Source: Sediminibacillus albus (GTDB lineage: Bacteria > Bacillota > Bacilli > Bacillales > Amphibacillaceae). Taken from it: a stretch of 64,000 nucleotides of DNA. Where the stretch lies: the NCBI RefSeq assembly GCF_900101125.1, contig NZ_FNFL01000005.1:62001-126000 (forward strand). Reading direction: 5' to 3'. The notes under the pieces are model-generated. The model had not been told where the DNA came from and did no database searches. It saw nothing but the letters and a program-made list of their open reading frames with translations. How positions within the stretch are numbered: the first letter of the stretch is position 1; every line of letters starts with the position of its first letter. The translations under genes and the position numbers were made by a program. Of this stretch, positions 40,495 through 49,820 are shown piece by piece.

Positions 40495-41924
40495 ATTGGG
40501 AAGCAGCGATTACATTGTTTGGTTCCGTTGCCCTGATATTCTTTATTGGATTAACGGCGAGTCGGAAAGAAACAGTCGGAAAATCATTTATGCAGGATTA
40601 CTATTTAGGCAGCCGGAGTTTGGGTGGTTTTGTCCTTGCCATGACCATGACGGCTACCTACGGCAGTGCAAGCAGCTTCATCGGCGGCCCTGGCGTGGCC
40701 TACAATGAAGGATTAGGCTGGGTGTTGTTGTCCGTTACACAGGTGGCAACCGGATATTTTACGTTGATGATTCTCGGGAAAAAGTTCGCGATTGTCACCA
40801 GACAATATAAAGCAACTACTTTGATTGATTTTTTAAAGGAACGCTATCAATCTAAGCTTGTCGTACTCCTGTCCGCTATCAGTATCGTCGTGTTTCTTTT
40901 TTCGGCAATGGCGGCACAATGGATTGGCGGCGGCCGTCTAATTGAATCGCTGACCGGGTTGTCTTATACATCGGCTTTATTCATTTTTGTTGTGACGGTT
41001 TTAATTTATGTAACATTCGGCGGTTTCCGTGCCGTCACCTTGACCGATGCAATACAGGGAAGCATCATGTTTATCGGAACACTGGTGCTGTTAATAGCCG
41101 TTATCATTGCGGGCGGCGGTATTTCAGAAATCATGGCAGACCTTCAGGCCGAGAATCCTAATCTGATTACGCCGTTTGGATCAGACGGATCATTAACAGC
41201 TCCTTATGTTTCGTCTTACTGGGTACTGGTTGGGGTCGGGGTGGTTGCCTTGCCGCAAATCGCAGTGCGGGCCATGTCATACAAAAACACAAGGTCCTTC
41301 CATCTGGCACTGATGATCGGCACCATCGTGGTCGGTGTAATTATGCTGAACATGCATTTAATCGGAGTATTCGCCAGGCCTATTTTGCCGGGAATTGAAG
41401 TGGGCGACAGAGTGATGCCGCTGATTGCCCTGGAAGTTTTGCCCCCGTGGCTTGCAGGTATTGTACTGGCGGCACCACTTGCTGCGATTATGTCGACGGT
41501 AGACTCGCTGTTGTTGATTGTCAGCTCCACAATTGTGAAGGATGTCTATATGAATTACATCAAACCCGATGCTTCCCGACAACGCGTTCAACGGATCAGT
41601 ATGGGAATCACAGCTCTACTGGGTATCTTTGTTTTCCTGATGGCGGTTAACCCGCCTGACTTAATTATTTGGCTCAACCTGTTTGCGATTGGCGGTTTGG
41701 AAGCAGTGTTCATTTGGCCAATTGTGATGGGACTTTATTGGGAAAAAGGCAATAAATACGGAGCAACTGCATCGATGATCGTCGGTATCATATCTTATAT
41801 ATTATTCCAGTCCTTCTATCCTGAGCCATTGGGGATGCACGCTGTAGTCACATCCATTTTACTGGCTTTCGCAGCCTATGTCAGCTTCAGCTGGGGTATG
41901 GGACTGAAAGTTGTGGAACACTAA
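40491..41924 (+). CDS. panF: Sodium/pantothenate symporter PanF
   Basis: Sodium:solute symporter (SSS family) of 477 residues and about 13 membrane spans that imports pantothenate. N-terminal YYLGSRSLGGFVLAMTMTAT then GSASSFIGGPGVAYNEGLGW is the PanF form of the family signature; FGGFRAVTLTDAIQG and AAIMSTVDSLLLI are also conserved. Translation is coupled to yhdT, the same pair as in Escherichia coli. A terminator follows. Confidence 0.96.
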   Translation: MNWEAAITLFGSVALIFFIGLTASRKETVGKSFMQDYYLGSRSLGGFVLAMTMTATYGSASSFIGGPGVAYNEGLGWVLLSVTQVATGYFTLMILGKKFAIVTRQYKATTLIDFLKERYQSKLVVLLSAISIVVFLFSAMAAQWIGGGRLIESLTGLSYTSALFIFVVTVLIYVTFGGFRAVTLTDAIQGSIMFIGTLVLLIAVIIAGGGISEIMADLQAENPNLITPFGSDGSLTAPYVSSYWVLVGVGVVALPQIAVRAMSYKNTRSFHLALMIGTIVVGVIMLNMHLIGVFARPILPGIEVGDRVMPLIALEVLPPWLAGIVLAAPLAAIMSTVDSLLLIVSSTIVKDVYMNYIKPDASRQRVQRISMGITALLGIFVFLMAVNPPDLIIWLNLFAIGGLEAVFIWPIVMGLYWEKGNKYGATASMIVGIISYILFQSFYPEPLGMHAVVTSILLAFAAYVSFSWGMGLKVVEH

Positions 41925-41948
41925 GGAGTACTTATTACCTCAAAATCC

Positions 41949-41981
41949 AGCTCCGGGAATACGCAATGCTTTCCCGGAGCT
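41949..41981. terminator. Terminator between panF and the convergent lipoprotein gene
   Basis: AGCTCCGGGAA/TTCCCGGAGCT 11-bp perfect stem with an 11-base loop, 24 bases after the panF stop. No long T-run. Confidence 0.65.
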
Positions 41982-41985
41982 TCCC

Positions 41986-42498
41986 TCATGGTATTTCTGA
42001 TACGATGATGCCTGTGACAGTTTCATCCATGATCAATTCGATATTTTTTTGATGCGATTTATCAAAATATCCAATCACCACTGATCCAGTATCATTACGC
42101 TCATAATAATCATTGCCCAATAATTTAACAATTTCTTCTTTAGACTTCCCAATTAAGGTTGCTATTTCCGAGTTAAAAACATCTTTTCCAATAAAAAATC
42201 GTTTTACTTTGCCATCAGTCAACATAACATCCAGACTATAATCTTCCTTATCATTACCGTATATGTAATAGGTTGCTTCAGGATTTTCTACTTCCTCAAT
42301 GAAATCTGGTTCACCGAATTCCTTCCTTACCTGCTGCTCTGTTGCATTAATTGTTATTGTATGAATCCTGGCTTGGGATAAATCTGTACTTTTCGTGTCA
42401 TCGTAATAATCCATTTTATTTTTTGAATCACATCCGCTAAGCAGGAACGCACATATGAAAAAAATTAGTATGATTATGTTTCGCTTTTGGTTTGGCAT
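41986..42498 (-). CDS. Lipoprotein with two SmpA/BamE-like halves
   Basis: A 170-residue lipoprotein; the signal peptide ends in LLSGC. The mature part has two similar segments, ITINATEQQVRKEFGEPDFI and IATLIGKSKEEIVKLLGNDY, the T-x-x-EVxKLLGxPd pattern typical of SmpA/BamE-like small domains in Gram-positive lipoproteins. Role unknown. It converges with panF. Confidence 0.72.
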   Translation of the reverse strand: MPNQKRNIIILIFFICAFLLSGCDSKNKMDYYDDTKSTDLSQARIHTITINATEQQVRKEFGEPDFIEEVENPEATYYIYGNDKEDYSLDVMLTDGKVKRFFIGKDVFNSEIATLIGKSKEEIVKLLGNDYYERNDTGSVVIGYFDKSHQKNIELIMDETVTGIIVSEIP

Positions 42499-42662
42499 AT
42501 AACTGACCTCTCATTTTCAAAGAAAGACATCTGTCTTTTCAATAAAGATTATTACCTGCTAAAAGTCTGTTTCATGAAATATTCGGAAATCACCTGTATC
42601 TACATATCCTGTAAGTCTAAGCCGGAAAAAGACACAGGCATACCATTGAATAGAAAAGACAA

Positions 42663-43418
42663 TCACATTTTAGCTTTCCTTTTGTACACCTTATTCACTT
42701 CCAAAACTGTACATCCATTGTTCTCAAACGTTTTAAGCATTGGTAAATTACTAACTCCTGTACAACCAATATAATAACTAGCCTTAAGTTCGCTTTTTAA
42801 TATATTTAACGCCTGTTGATGAAGTATTTTACTCTTACCCTTTCCTCTTTCTCTCGGAACTAAGCCAAAATAAAACATCCTCCCCTCATCTAGCGTACCA
42901 GGCTCTATATGAGGGATAATGACACCAATTGGACGAACATTTTCATAAGCAGCCATACATGACTTCTTATAGCTTGGACCTAATTCCACTTCTACACTAC
43001 GCATTTGTTCATCGATACTTAAGGAGGGTGGCTCATTTAATGATCCTTCCATAGACGCTCTCCAAATATCTTTGAAACTAGTAATAGATATATCATTTAA
43101 GTTCCTTAAGGAAAAACCTGGTTTACCTTCGGATAGTTCAGCAAGCAGCTTGTAAACGGTAACGGTTTCTCCGTGCAGCTTAAAATCATTATTTCTTAAA
43201 AGAAAGTCTACTTCTTTGTTAATCTGATTATTAAAAACGATATTTACGTTTTTAGCAGCTTTGATAAATGATTTATCCCTCAAGTCCTCTATAAGTTCCA
43301 TCAATTCTTGATTGGTCAGCTTTTTCGTATCTTCAATTGTTATAAAGCCCTCTCCTTTTACAATTTTTATTTTCTTGTATAGGTCAGGTTTATTTTGTGA
43401 TTCTTCTAATTCCAACAA
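42663..43418 (-). CDS. GNAT-family acetyltransferase
   Basis: About 251 residues. The C-terminal half has a GNAT acetyl-CoA site FYFGLVPRERGKGKSKILHQ and a final NLPMLKTFENNGC motif; the N-terminal half is a divergent or inactive repeat. The acceptor is unknown. AAGGGGG lies six bases before a TTG at 43418, better spaced than the ATG at 43424 that touches it. It opens a run of accessory genes with lower GC content than the flanking core. Confidence 0.82.
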   Translation of the reverse strand: MLELEESQNKPDLYKKIKIVKGEGFITIEDTKKLTNQELMELIEDLRDKSFIKAAKNVNIVFNNQINKEVDFLLRNNDFKLHGETVTVYKLLAELSEGKPGFSLRNLNDISITSFKDIWRASMEGSLNEPPSLSIDEQMRSVEVELGPSYKKSCMAAYENVRPIGVIIPHIEPGTLDEGRMFYFGLVPRERGKGKSKILHQQALNILKSELKASYYIGCTGVSNLPMLKTFENNGCTVLEVNKVYKRKAKM

Positions 43419-43572
43419 CTTCATCCCCCTTACAGCTCTTTGGCAACAAACCATTCCCTTTGATTCTCTATATCATATGAGGAAGGCCTTCTCATCTCCA
43501 AATTTCTCACTTTAAGTTCTCTCCTATTTAATTATACTAGTAAACCTTTTTTTAATTTTATCTTATCCTAAA

Positions 43573-43605
43573 TTATAAAACCTCCCTATCCAGGAGGTTT
43601 TATAA
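43573..43605. terminator. Terminator-like hairpin
   Basis: TTATAAAACCTCC/GGAGGTTTTATAA 13-bp perfect stem with a 7-base loop in the gap between the collagen-like gene and the GNAT gene. It is T-rich on both strands. Confidence 0.7.
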
Positions 43606-43724
43606 TAAAAACGGTGTCGATTTAAAAAGTTTCTTAATCATATTCTAAGTTGTACGAATTAGAAGATTATTGAGTTCCGAGTTAGAACTTAAGAAATGTT
43701 TTCTACTGGACCGTTTGGTTATTA

Positions 43725-44693
43725 TTAATCTAATTTTTTAATAATGATAGATGCGTTTACGTTTGTTTGTGTGCCTCCTGCCAAAGTTTGCAGGGTAACG
43801 GCAGCAGCAGAAGTATGATTATGAAGGGTAAGAGTATCGCCAGCTGCTATGGCAATTATAGCCTGACCGTTATTTTGCTGAGTTCCGGCACCTGAACCGT
43901 AGACTGTGTTCGTAACCGGCGTACCATTTAAAAACAGTGTAAATTGGTTGGGTTCTACACCCGACACTGAAAAAGTCACCTCATAGTCTCCCGGATTGGT
44001 AACTATAATTTGAGAGGTTCCGGGGGCATGCGTAATTCCAGGCGTTAATATTCCATTTGAATCAAAAAGAATAGGAGCTTCTAAAGGTACAACTTGAGCA
44101 CCGAAATTATAAATATACCCGAATTCTGATAAACCACCTGCTGGTCCAGTTGGTCCCGTTGCACCGGTTGCTCCGGCTAGCCCGGTTGCTCCAGTTGCTC
44201 CGGTTGGCCCAGCTGGTCCGGTCGCTCCAGTTGCACCGGTTGCTCCGGTCGCTCCAGTCGGCCCGGTTGCTCCGGTTGGTCCGGCTGGCCCAGTTGCTCC
44301 AGCTGGCCCGGTTGCTCCGGTCGCTCCGGTTGGCCCTGCAGGTCCCGTTGCCCCAGTTGCTCCTGTCGGTCCGGTTGGCCCGGTTGGCCCGGTTGCTCCA
44401 GCTGGCCCGGTTGCTCCGGTTGCTCCAGCTGGCCCGGTTGCTCCGGTCGCTCCAGTTGCTCCGGCTGGCCCGGTTGCTCCGGTTGGCCCTGCAGGTCCCG
44501 TTGCCCCAGTTGCTCCTGTCGGTCCGGTTGGCCCTGTTGGTCCAGGAGGCCCAGTTGGTCCAGTAGGTCCCGGTTCAATCACTCTGGTAAAGGCCGGCCT
44601 TCTAGGACTCTTCATTCGGCATAAGGAACTTCCGGTTGGGCAGCAAATTACCTCTGGAAAGCATTCATTCTTATTCGAATTTGGCTTTTTCAT
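43725..44693 (-). CDS. BclA-like collagen-repeat surface/exosporium protein
   Basis: A 322-residue protein in three parts. The N-terminal 41 residues contain three cysteines, consistent with attachment to a spore surface. About 48 Gly-X-Y triplets follow (residues 42-185), nearly all GPT, GAT, GPA or GAA, forming a collagen-like stalk. A 137-residue C-terminal head (from [20 protein letters not shown]) resembles the trimeric BclA C-terminal domain. No signal peptide is seen. Triplet number is likely variable because long DNA repeats lie inside. It fits a glycosylated hair-like fibre on the exosporium; location is inferred. Confidence 0.88.
   Translation of the reverse strand: MKKPNSNKNECFPEVICCPTGSSLCRMKSPRRPAFTRVIEPGPTGPTGPPGPTGPTGPTGATGATGPAGPTGATGPAGATGATGATGPAGATGATGPAGATGPTGPTGPTGATGATGPAGPTGATGATGPAGATGPAGPTGATGPTGATGATGATGATGPAGPTGATGATGLAGATGATGPTGPAGGLSEFGYIYNFGAQVVPLEAPILFDSNGILTPGITHAPGTSQIIVTNPGDYEVTFSVSGVEPNQFTLFLNGTPVTNTVYGSGAGTQQNNGQAIIAIAAGDTLTLHNHTSAAAVTLQTLAGGTQTNVNASIIIKKLD
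44324..44534 (-). repeat. 58-bp exact duplication inside the collagen region
   Basis: The stretch 44324-44381 recurs exactly at 44477-44534, 153 bases (51 codons) apart, within the Gly-X-Y region. Other shorter copies of the same triplets surround it. Such blocks let the stalk grow or shrink in frame. Confidence 0.8.
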
Positions 44694-45149
44694 CCATTTT
44701 ACCTCCTTCTATTAATTTTTTGAATAAGGTTAAAACTATTCTAGAAAAATTCTTACCGGGGATGTGCCCCGCAGTTAATCGAACTGTAATAAACCTTTAG
44801 TCACCAGTCTTAATACATTATATTCTTAGCCTGTTTTATTGGCTGGTCGACTGTTCTATATATTACCTATCTTCTGCTGATTGGTGAAAGTGTCATTATA
44901 GACTATCTTAAAAATAATTAAAGAGCATCATAGGAATACATCCCCTTCAACTTTTCACGATTCAGCTAATGCTATTTCTGGATCCTTTTTTATACAGCGT
45001 GCTTGTAAATAAAAGGTTTAATGAATCATGACGACTTCGCGCATTATACGATTGAATATTATTTAAGAGGTATCGTGGCCGGAAGGGAATCAACAAACAA
45101 TTCAGAACATAGAAGCTAAAAATGGATTGATTATTCAAATCAAGAGGAT
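44694..45149. other. Intergenic region with decayed sequence
   Basis: About 450 AT-rich bases. The left part should contain the promoter of the collagen-like gene. The right part (about 44960-45150) carries frame-broken scraps with no recognisable protein. No RNA seen. Confidence 0.4.
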
Positions 45150-45474
45150 ATGGAGGATTATCAAAAGTAATTTCTGATGAATTGGAAATAATAGGCCCAA
45201 AGGGAAAAGGAAAATAAATCATCAAGAGTTAGAAGCTTGGATTTCAAGAGCTAATTTAAAACTCGCCACCATTCATCGTTTTTCAAAGGATTATTTTATT
45301 GTACTGGAACAACAAGCTACTTGGTTAAATGAAGATGGAACGATAAAAGGACAAGCAACCGTCTTTACAGCCCTAAAAGGTGTCAATAGCCAAGTCGTGT
45401 TTTTGGCAAGATATTACAATAAGAATGAAGTATTTGAAATTAGCGGTTTAAATGAGGATGATTTCGTTCAATAG
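45150..45474 (+). pseudogene. Remnant of a small NTF2/SnoaL-like protein
   Basis: One frame reads GGLSKVISDELEIIGPKGKG to a stop at about 45218. The next frame continues INHQELEAWISRANLKLATI, FSKDYFIVLEQQATWLNEDG, KGQATVFTALKGVNSQVVFL and so on to 45474. The two halves join sensibly across one frameshift. The pattern of a helix followed by four long strands recalls NTF2/SnoaL-like folds. No start codon with a ribosome site remains. Confidence 0.6.
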
Positions 45475-45538
45475 AAGTAAAAACATCTTTCCACATCTCA
45501 AACAGACCCGGAAATTTACAGCAGGAATTCGAGTCTTA

Positions 45539-45742
45539 TTATGTATTTGATTGGCTCTCTTGTCTTTTCGCTTTTAACGCCTTTCTCAGATAAATAAAAG
45601 AAAAGAATAGATATCCACTTGTTACAATGGGCAACAACACGTTATTACTCCTGATACCCTCCTGGCTAGAAACAACTATTGTGTAGATAACCCACAACCA
45701 AATAAACTTCAATGTATAATTTGCAACATTTGACTTAAACAT
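45539..45742 (-). CDS. Small two-span membrane protein
   Basis: A 67-residue protein from MFKSNVANYT, with two hydrophobic spans (LKFIWLWVIYTIVV and LLPIVTSGYLFFSFIYL) and a basic tail (RKALKAKRQESQSN). It has the shape of small DUF-type membrane proteins often found beside transport genes, but I cannot name it. The ATG at 45742 has GGTGAG close by. Confidence 0.5.
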   Translation of the reverse strand: MFKSNVANYTLKFIWLWVIYTIVVSSQEGIRSNNVLLPIVTSGYLFFSFIYLRKALKAKRQESQSNT

Positions 45743-46176
45743 GAGGCTCACCATCCAGTTAAAGTTAGAACCTATGTTAGCATAAATTATCGTCAGTAAA
45801 AATACATTTTAACCCCATAAAAACCCTAAAGCAAAGACCATAATGACCATCGGTATCTAAGACAGACATTAATAATACCGCCAACCCCAAGACTAACCAA
45901 CATATGGCTTAATCCTTCCGCTCCATCCGTCAGCCGAAAAAGGCAAAAAAAATAAGTTCTTCATTGTTGTTTTCTGTCTTTTCTAGGGAATCTGTTATTA
46001 CATTTACTAATGGTCTAACACGTTACAGCTTCCTTTTCCAATTTCAAAGCATTTCTATACTTAGAGGAAATGATAAAATGTCTTGTAATGTCTCAAAGCT
46101 CGAGCCCTTTCGTTTACTGTCCAATCGTATTATCACGCGTAGGAGAAGAGAAACGTCCATCAGTTGTATAAGAATC
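45743..46176. other. Intergenic region with protein-like scraps
   Basis: About 430 bases. On the minus strand near 45860-45940 there is a membrane-protein-like scrap (GLSHMLVSLGVGGIINV) broken by stops, probably a gene fragment. Otherwise nothing is recognisable. Confidence 0.35.
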
Positions 46177-46632
46177 CTAAATCTCTTTCATCATAAACAT
46201 GCTATTTTCATCTTCCTTGTAGGAAGCAAATGGTGGGCAATAGTGAAATCCAAAGCTTTCATATAATTTCCGTGCAGGGACAAAAGCTTCCATCGAGCCA
46301 GTTTCCAAGCTCAACCTTTTATAGCCGCGGGTTCGGGCTTCTTCTATGATGTGTTGAAGGATTTTCTTCGAAACGCCCTTCCTTAGATGATTGGAGGCCG
46401 TTTTCATTGATTTTATCTCTCCATGAGTATCACCAAGTTCTTTTAGCGCTCCACAGCCAAGTAATTCATTACCTTCCCATGCGCTCCAACACGTAATATC
46501 GGACTCTCTTAAACCTTCGAGATTAAGCGCATGCCTGCTTTCAGGAGGGGAATGAATAGCCATGCTTTGAAGGTGGTCCAATATTAATGCTGTTATCTCA
46601 CCCCCGGTTACATTGTCTTCGTGTATTTCCAT
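46177..46632 (-). CDS. GNAT acetyltransferase (YsnE-like)
   Basis: A 151-residue enzyme. SAWEGNELLGCGALKELGDT, then EIKSMKTASNHLRKGVSKKI (acetyl-CoA loop) and ARKLYESFGFHYCPPFASYK are typical of the PA4866/YsnE type of acetyltransferases. AAGGAGAG stands before the ATG. Substrate unknown. Confidence 0.9.
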   Translation of the reverse strand: MEIHEDNVTGGEITALILDHLQSMAIHSPPESRHALNLEGLRESDITCWSAWEGNELLGCGALKELGDTHGEIKSMKTASNHLRKGVSKKILQHIIEEARTRGYKRLSLETGSMEAFVPARKLYESFGFHYCPPFASYKEDENSMFMMKEI

Positions 46633-46782
46633 ATAACACTCTCCTTGAATTAAATTGTAATATTAAACAATAATTACTTTTTGCTCCCTCCTATTGACCT
46701 ATCCTGCATAAACCCGATTCCTAGTGTAAGCGCATCAAAAATTAACGATACTATGTCTCTTAATAACATGGTGCCGATTGAC

Positions 46783-47346
46783 TTAGCTTTCCTCCCGGGT
46801 TTTATCCAGGAGCTGTTCTGTAGAAAGGACTGTTGCAAATTCATCATGCAAGGTGGCCAGTGAGACATTATGGATAGTCTCGGCATCATAATAGATGTCC
46901 CTTTGATCAGTTAATCCAAAGGCTGCCGTTGCGTCTGAAACAAGGTATGTAAGGAAGCCTAAATTGCCGCTCATTCGTGTGGTAGTGGCTACACAATGAG
47001 GGGTAGTCAGCCCTGTTATGACCACAGTTGATATGTCTTGTTGTATGAGTGGTTTTTCCATATTCGTACCAATAAAGCTGCTGTTTACTTTCTTGGTAAT
47101 AACATCTTCTCCATCCTCCGGCTGCACCGACTGTTTAATGGCAAACCCGCTATTGTTTGGGAAAAATAGCGAGTCAGGATTGTCTGACGTATGCTGAACA
47201 TGGATGACCTTCCACCCTTTTTCTCTCCATAGAGTCAGAAGTCTGCTAATGTTCACTTCTGCATGAAGGTTGTTTCTCTCTCCCCATTTCTCATCTTCAA
47301 AGGCTTCTTGTACATCGATGATAATCAATGCAGTATTTTTATTCAT
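46783..47346 (-). CDS. Isochorismatase-family cysteine hydrolase
   Basis: A 187-residue hydrolase. The catalytic triad is visible: Asp11 in LIIIDVQEAF, Lys85/86 in ITKKVNSSFIGT, and Cys118 in TGLTTPHCVATT, preceded by the usual cis-peptide region. Family members split isochorismate, nicotinamide or similar amides; the substrate is undetermined here. GGAGAAAA precedes the ATG. Confidence 0.92.
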   Translation of the reverse strand: MNKNTALIIIDVQEAFEDEKWGERNNLHAEVNISRLLTLWREKGWKVIHVQHTSDNPDSLFFPNNSGFAIKQSVQPEDGEDVITKKVNSSFIGTNMEKPLIQQDISTVVITGLTTPHCVATTTRMSGNLGFLTYLVSDATAAFGLTDQRDIYYDAETIHNVSLATLHDEFATVLSTEQLLDKTREES

Positions 47347-47458
47347 GGTTTTTCTCCTTCATTCTCTTTTTGCCGAGGTAAACTTTCACTATGCCGATAA
47401 ACAACAAACATACGCAAGATACCCCATCTTTCCCAGAACAAATGTTTAACAGAGTACT

Positions 47459-48010
47459 TTACAAGCCTTTTATATCTTGAACCAGTATAGGTAATCCTTG
47501 ATCAAATAAATGTTGTTTTCCTTCCAGTTCCCGTGCGGTTGCTTGCGGAAGCTTTTCCGCATAGGCTTTATGGTGTGTAAAAGGGACGATATCTTCATCC
47601 GCACTATGATAAAGGAACAAACTCGGTATACCAGGGAGCTTATGTTCGAAATTAGGCTGGAGTGTGAATTCTTTTGACTGCCACTTTTCATCCAATCCCC
47701 AAAATGGTGAGGCAATAATAAACAAACCGGAAAAAACCAGGTTTGATGATTGCTCTGTTAGGTACTTCAGTAAGACAGAACCACCCAATGAATGACCAAC
47801 TAAAATTATTTCTCCGGTAAGTTTATTGAGTTCTTTTTCAAGCTGCTTCTTCCAAGATACATATGCTGGATTTTCTGGTTCAGGCATTTCAGGAGAAACA
47901 AATTGATAGTTATCTCCAAGTTGCTTACTTAAATAGGAAGACAAATTACTGCTTCCCTGACCCTGACCTTGGGGACCAGCACTATGAATAAACAAAACTG
48001 TTTTTTTCAT
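47459..48010 (-). CDS. Alpha/beta hydrolase (RBBP9/YdeN-like)
   Basis: A 183-residue serine hydrolase. Nucleophile Ser74 is in LVGHSLGGSVLLKYL, acid in SADEDIVPF, and His in GKQHLFDQGL. The N-terminal VLFIHSAGPQGQGQGSSNL region takes the place of the oxyanion loop. The compact size and order are those of the RBBP9/YdeN family. The ATG at 48010 follows AGGGAGGG; the longer frame to 48040 includes that site. Confidence 0.88.
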   Translation of the reverse strand: MKKTVLFIHSAGPQGQGQGSSNLSSYLSKQLGDNYQFVSPEMPEPENPAYVSWKKQLEKELNKLTGEIILVGHSLGGSVLLKYLTEQSSNLVFSGLFIIASPFWGLDEKWQSKEFTLQPNFEHKLPGIPSLFLYHSADEDIVPFTHHKAYAEKLPQATARELEGKQHLFDQGLPILVQDIKGL

Positions 48011-48100
48011 AAAGATATCCCTCCCTATGGGAATAAACACGCCTGTTTCATTAGTACTTCAACAAATATAGTATTAATCCTGCACCGTTATAATGAATAC

Positions 48101-48201
48101 TAGTCCACTTGCCTAATATGGTCTAACGCCTTATTTACTGCTTCTCTTGCATGAATTACTGTCGTATCAAACAAGGGAACTCCTGCGTCTTCAGGTGCAA
48201 T
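48101..48201 (-). pseudogene. C-terminal scrap of an unidentified protein
   Basis: Minus-strand frame APEDAGVPLFDTTVIHAREA then VNKALDHIRQVD and a stop at 48101. The LFDTT pattern and the following amphipathic helix resemble the C-terminus of small P-loop kinase-type proteins. It has no start and abuts a different remnant on the plus strand at about 48202. Confidence 0.45.
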
Positions 48202-48432
48202 GTGAACTTAAATACAGAAACCTACGACGATGACACAACCCACAAAGCAAAGAAAGCAGTTGAAAGCTAGCTAAAAAACAATTATAAAAACATTGAAAAA
48301 ATAGAATTTAGTGATGACCATAGTAACCCGATGGGAGGCTTAATGATCCGCGGTATTGTCAATGGAGAAGCTGGTTTCTCGGTTAGTATCGATCCGAATA
48401 ACTTTGTTGTTAATAGTGTTGGTGAAAAAATT
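48202..48432 (+). pseudogene. Remnant resembling a DUF1433-type protein
   Basis: Plus-strand frame with an internal TAG at 48268. Before it lies ETYDDDTTHKAKKAVES; after it LKNNYKNIEKIEFSDDHSNP then MGGLMIRGIVNGEAGFSVSI. The NYKNI-KI-F---NPMGG--I-G-VN layout follows small Bacillus lipoproteins of the DUF1433 type. The signal peptide is lost and the end runs into the oppositely directed gene at 48432. Confidence 0.5.
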
Positions 48433-48890
48433 CACTTCTTCCTTTGTATTAATACTCTCTGTAGTTTCTTTTGACACCTTTTTTGATACGAATTTCTCTC
48501 TATTTTTTTACTGTTGAGTTTCCCAATAGATTTGCGCACATCTTTATCATGTATGATCAGTTCTCTAAGCTTTTTATCTTCAAGATAGTTTTGAAACCAT
48601 TGATGCTTTTTTAAATTCCTTAAATTTCTCTCAATATCTTTTTCATCTACCTTTTGAAATGGTAAATATAACCCGATATTTAAATAAATGATTAGAACAA
48701 AGAGAAAGAGTACAAATAAAATGTCCACCTTAACCCTCCTCCATATAAACCGCCTATATGAAACCTGATTTTTTATCTCGAATCTTCCTTGTCGTTTGTT
48801 ACGATATACAATCCATGTAATTACATTTAGAAAAATAACCACGATGAGAAGAACAGCAGCAACGGAAACCTTAGCCCCCATTGTGTCCAT
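48432..48890 (-). CDS. Two-span membrane protein of unknown function
   Basis: A 152-residue protein with hydrophobic spans at about 8-28 (VSVAAVLLIVVIFLNVITWI) and 55-75 (ILFVLFLFVLIIYLNIGLYL). A very basic, lysine/arginine-rich cytoplasmic tail (NLKKHQWFQNYLEDKKLREL and SKKIERNSYQKRCQKKLQRV) follows. No family recognised. It belongs to a low-GC accessory stretch. Confidence 0.5.
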   Translation of the reverse strand: MDTMGAKVSVAAVLLIVVIFLNVITWIVYRNKRQGRFEIKNQVSYRRFIWRRVKVDILFVLFLFVLIIYLNIGLYLPFQKVDEKDIERNLRNLKKHQWFQNYLEDKKLRELIIHDKDVRKSIGKLNSKKIERNSYQKRCQKKLQRVLIQRKK

Positions 48891-48917
48891 AAGAGCAGAC
48901 CAATCCTCAATTCTTAC

Positions 48918-49139
48918 TCATAGATAGGTATTAAAAAGCTGGAAAAACAGCGAAATAACACAAGCACTCAAGCTCATAATCGAAAGAATGATCGTACCAT
49001 TATGAGCATCATTCTTTACACGCATGACATTCACAATAGCAAGTATCAAAGCAAGTAATCCTAGTAAGAGACCCCCAACATTAAGCCAACCAATCACTTC
49101 TAATCCCCTTGTTATAACTGACATCTGCGCTTGTGTCAT
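48918..49139 (-). CDS. Small two-span membrane protein
   Basis: About 73 residues with two hydrophobic spans (VGGLLLGLLALILAIVNVM and ILSIMSLSACVISLFFQLF), separated by a KNDAHNG turn, the layout of DUF4190-like small proteins. The start is uncertain: ATG at 49139 has AAGG only two bases away, while TTG at 49172 and ATG at 49124 are alternatives. It lies 27 bases upstream of the two-span protein gene on the same strand. Confidence 0.5.
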   Translation of the reverse strand: MTQAQMSVITRGLEVIGWLNVGGLLLGLLALILAIVNVMRVKNDAHNGTIILSIMSLSACVISLFFQLFNTYL

Positions 49140-49344
49140 ATCCTTACGATTAATGATAGTAAAAAGATTCAAATAGTAACAGTCTTATTTTTCAACCAAA
49201 CTACCAGTTCGTTTATAAAATCACGATTCATTAGACTACCTAAATCAACATATCAAGTTTTTTCTGGAAATTGTTGTTTTTTGTATAAACTTGGGTTATG
49301 ATGGATTTAAAGGAATTTATTACCATTAAAGAGGAGGACGATTG

Positions 49345-49806
49345 ATGAAAAAATTTTTAGGGTTACTTTTTATTGCTTTTCTGGCCATTCCTTTATTACC
49401 GGCTGATCAAGCATCGGCAGCACCTGCTCCGGAACTAACAGATGTCCAAATATTTGGTGTTACTTCGGATGCAGCCGGTTATGTATGGGAAGATATTAAC
49501 TTTAACCAGCAAAGTGCTGTAAATCCAATGGGTGGAGAAACAGGATACTTAGCCGTCTATGTAGAAGGTACGATGCAACAAGGAACATTCCGAGTGTTCA
49601 ATAATGGAAATAATATCACCTCCCAAACCTTTAAAGCTTTAGATGATGAAGACGTAACCGACAGCGGTAATAATGTGATAGGTACAATTAAGTATATTGG
49701 CTTTCCGTTATCTGCTGTTTCCAGTGGAAGATTCACCATTTCTGCAAACAACTACTATCCACCAAATAACACGTTATATGAAAATTTATACATTGAAGTA
49801 GAATAG
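49345..49806 (+). CDS. Secreted protein of unknown family
   Basis: A 153-residue protein with a clear signal peptide (MKKFLGLLFIAFLAIPLLPA then DQASAAPA, predicted cut after ASA). The mature part is beta-rich and acidic, with TGYLAVYVEGTMQQGTFRVF and NVIGTIKYIGFPLSAVSSGR, no cysteines and many aromatic residues. I do not recognise the family. GAGGAGGA stands before the ATG. It is followed after 14 bases by a cytoplasmic-type gene, so they probably form a two-gene operon. Confidence 0.72.
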   Translation: MKKFLGLLFIAFLAIPLLPADQASAAPAPELTDVQIFGVTSDAAGYVWEDINFNQQSAVNPMGGETGYLAVYVEGTMQQGTFRVFNNGNNITSQTFKALDDEDVTDSGNNVIGTIKYIGFPLSAVSSGRFTISANNYYPPNNTLYENLYIEVE

Positions 49807-49820
49807 GAGTTTTTTAAGAT

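Noticed and set aside
44150..44566. 138-codon and 133-codon frames of low complexity (Leu/Arg and Gln/Pro repeats)
   Set aside because: They are alternative frames of the collagen-like Gly-X-Y repeat DNA.
43725..44693. Tandem short repeats considered as a CRISPR array
   Set aside because: Repeats are codon-phased Gly-X-Y triplets without unique spacers; they encode protein.
46674..46889. 71-codon frame with RDD-like LLRDIVSLIFDALTLGIG
   Set aside because: It overlaps the isochorismatase gene in another frame and lacks a ribosome site. The RDD-like look of the tail is weak, though it may be a scrap downstream of 46783.
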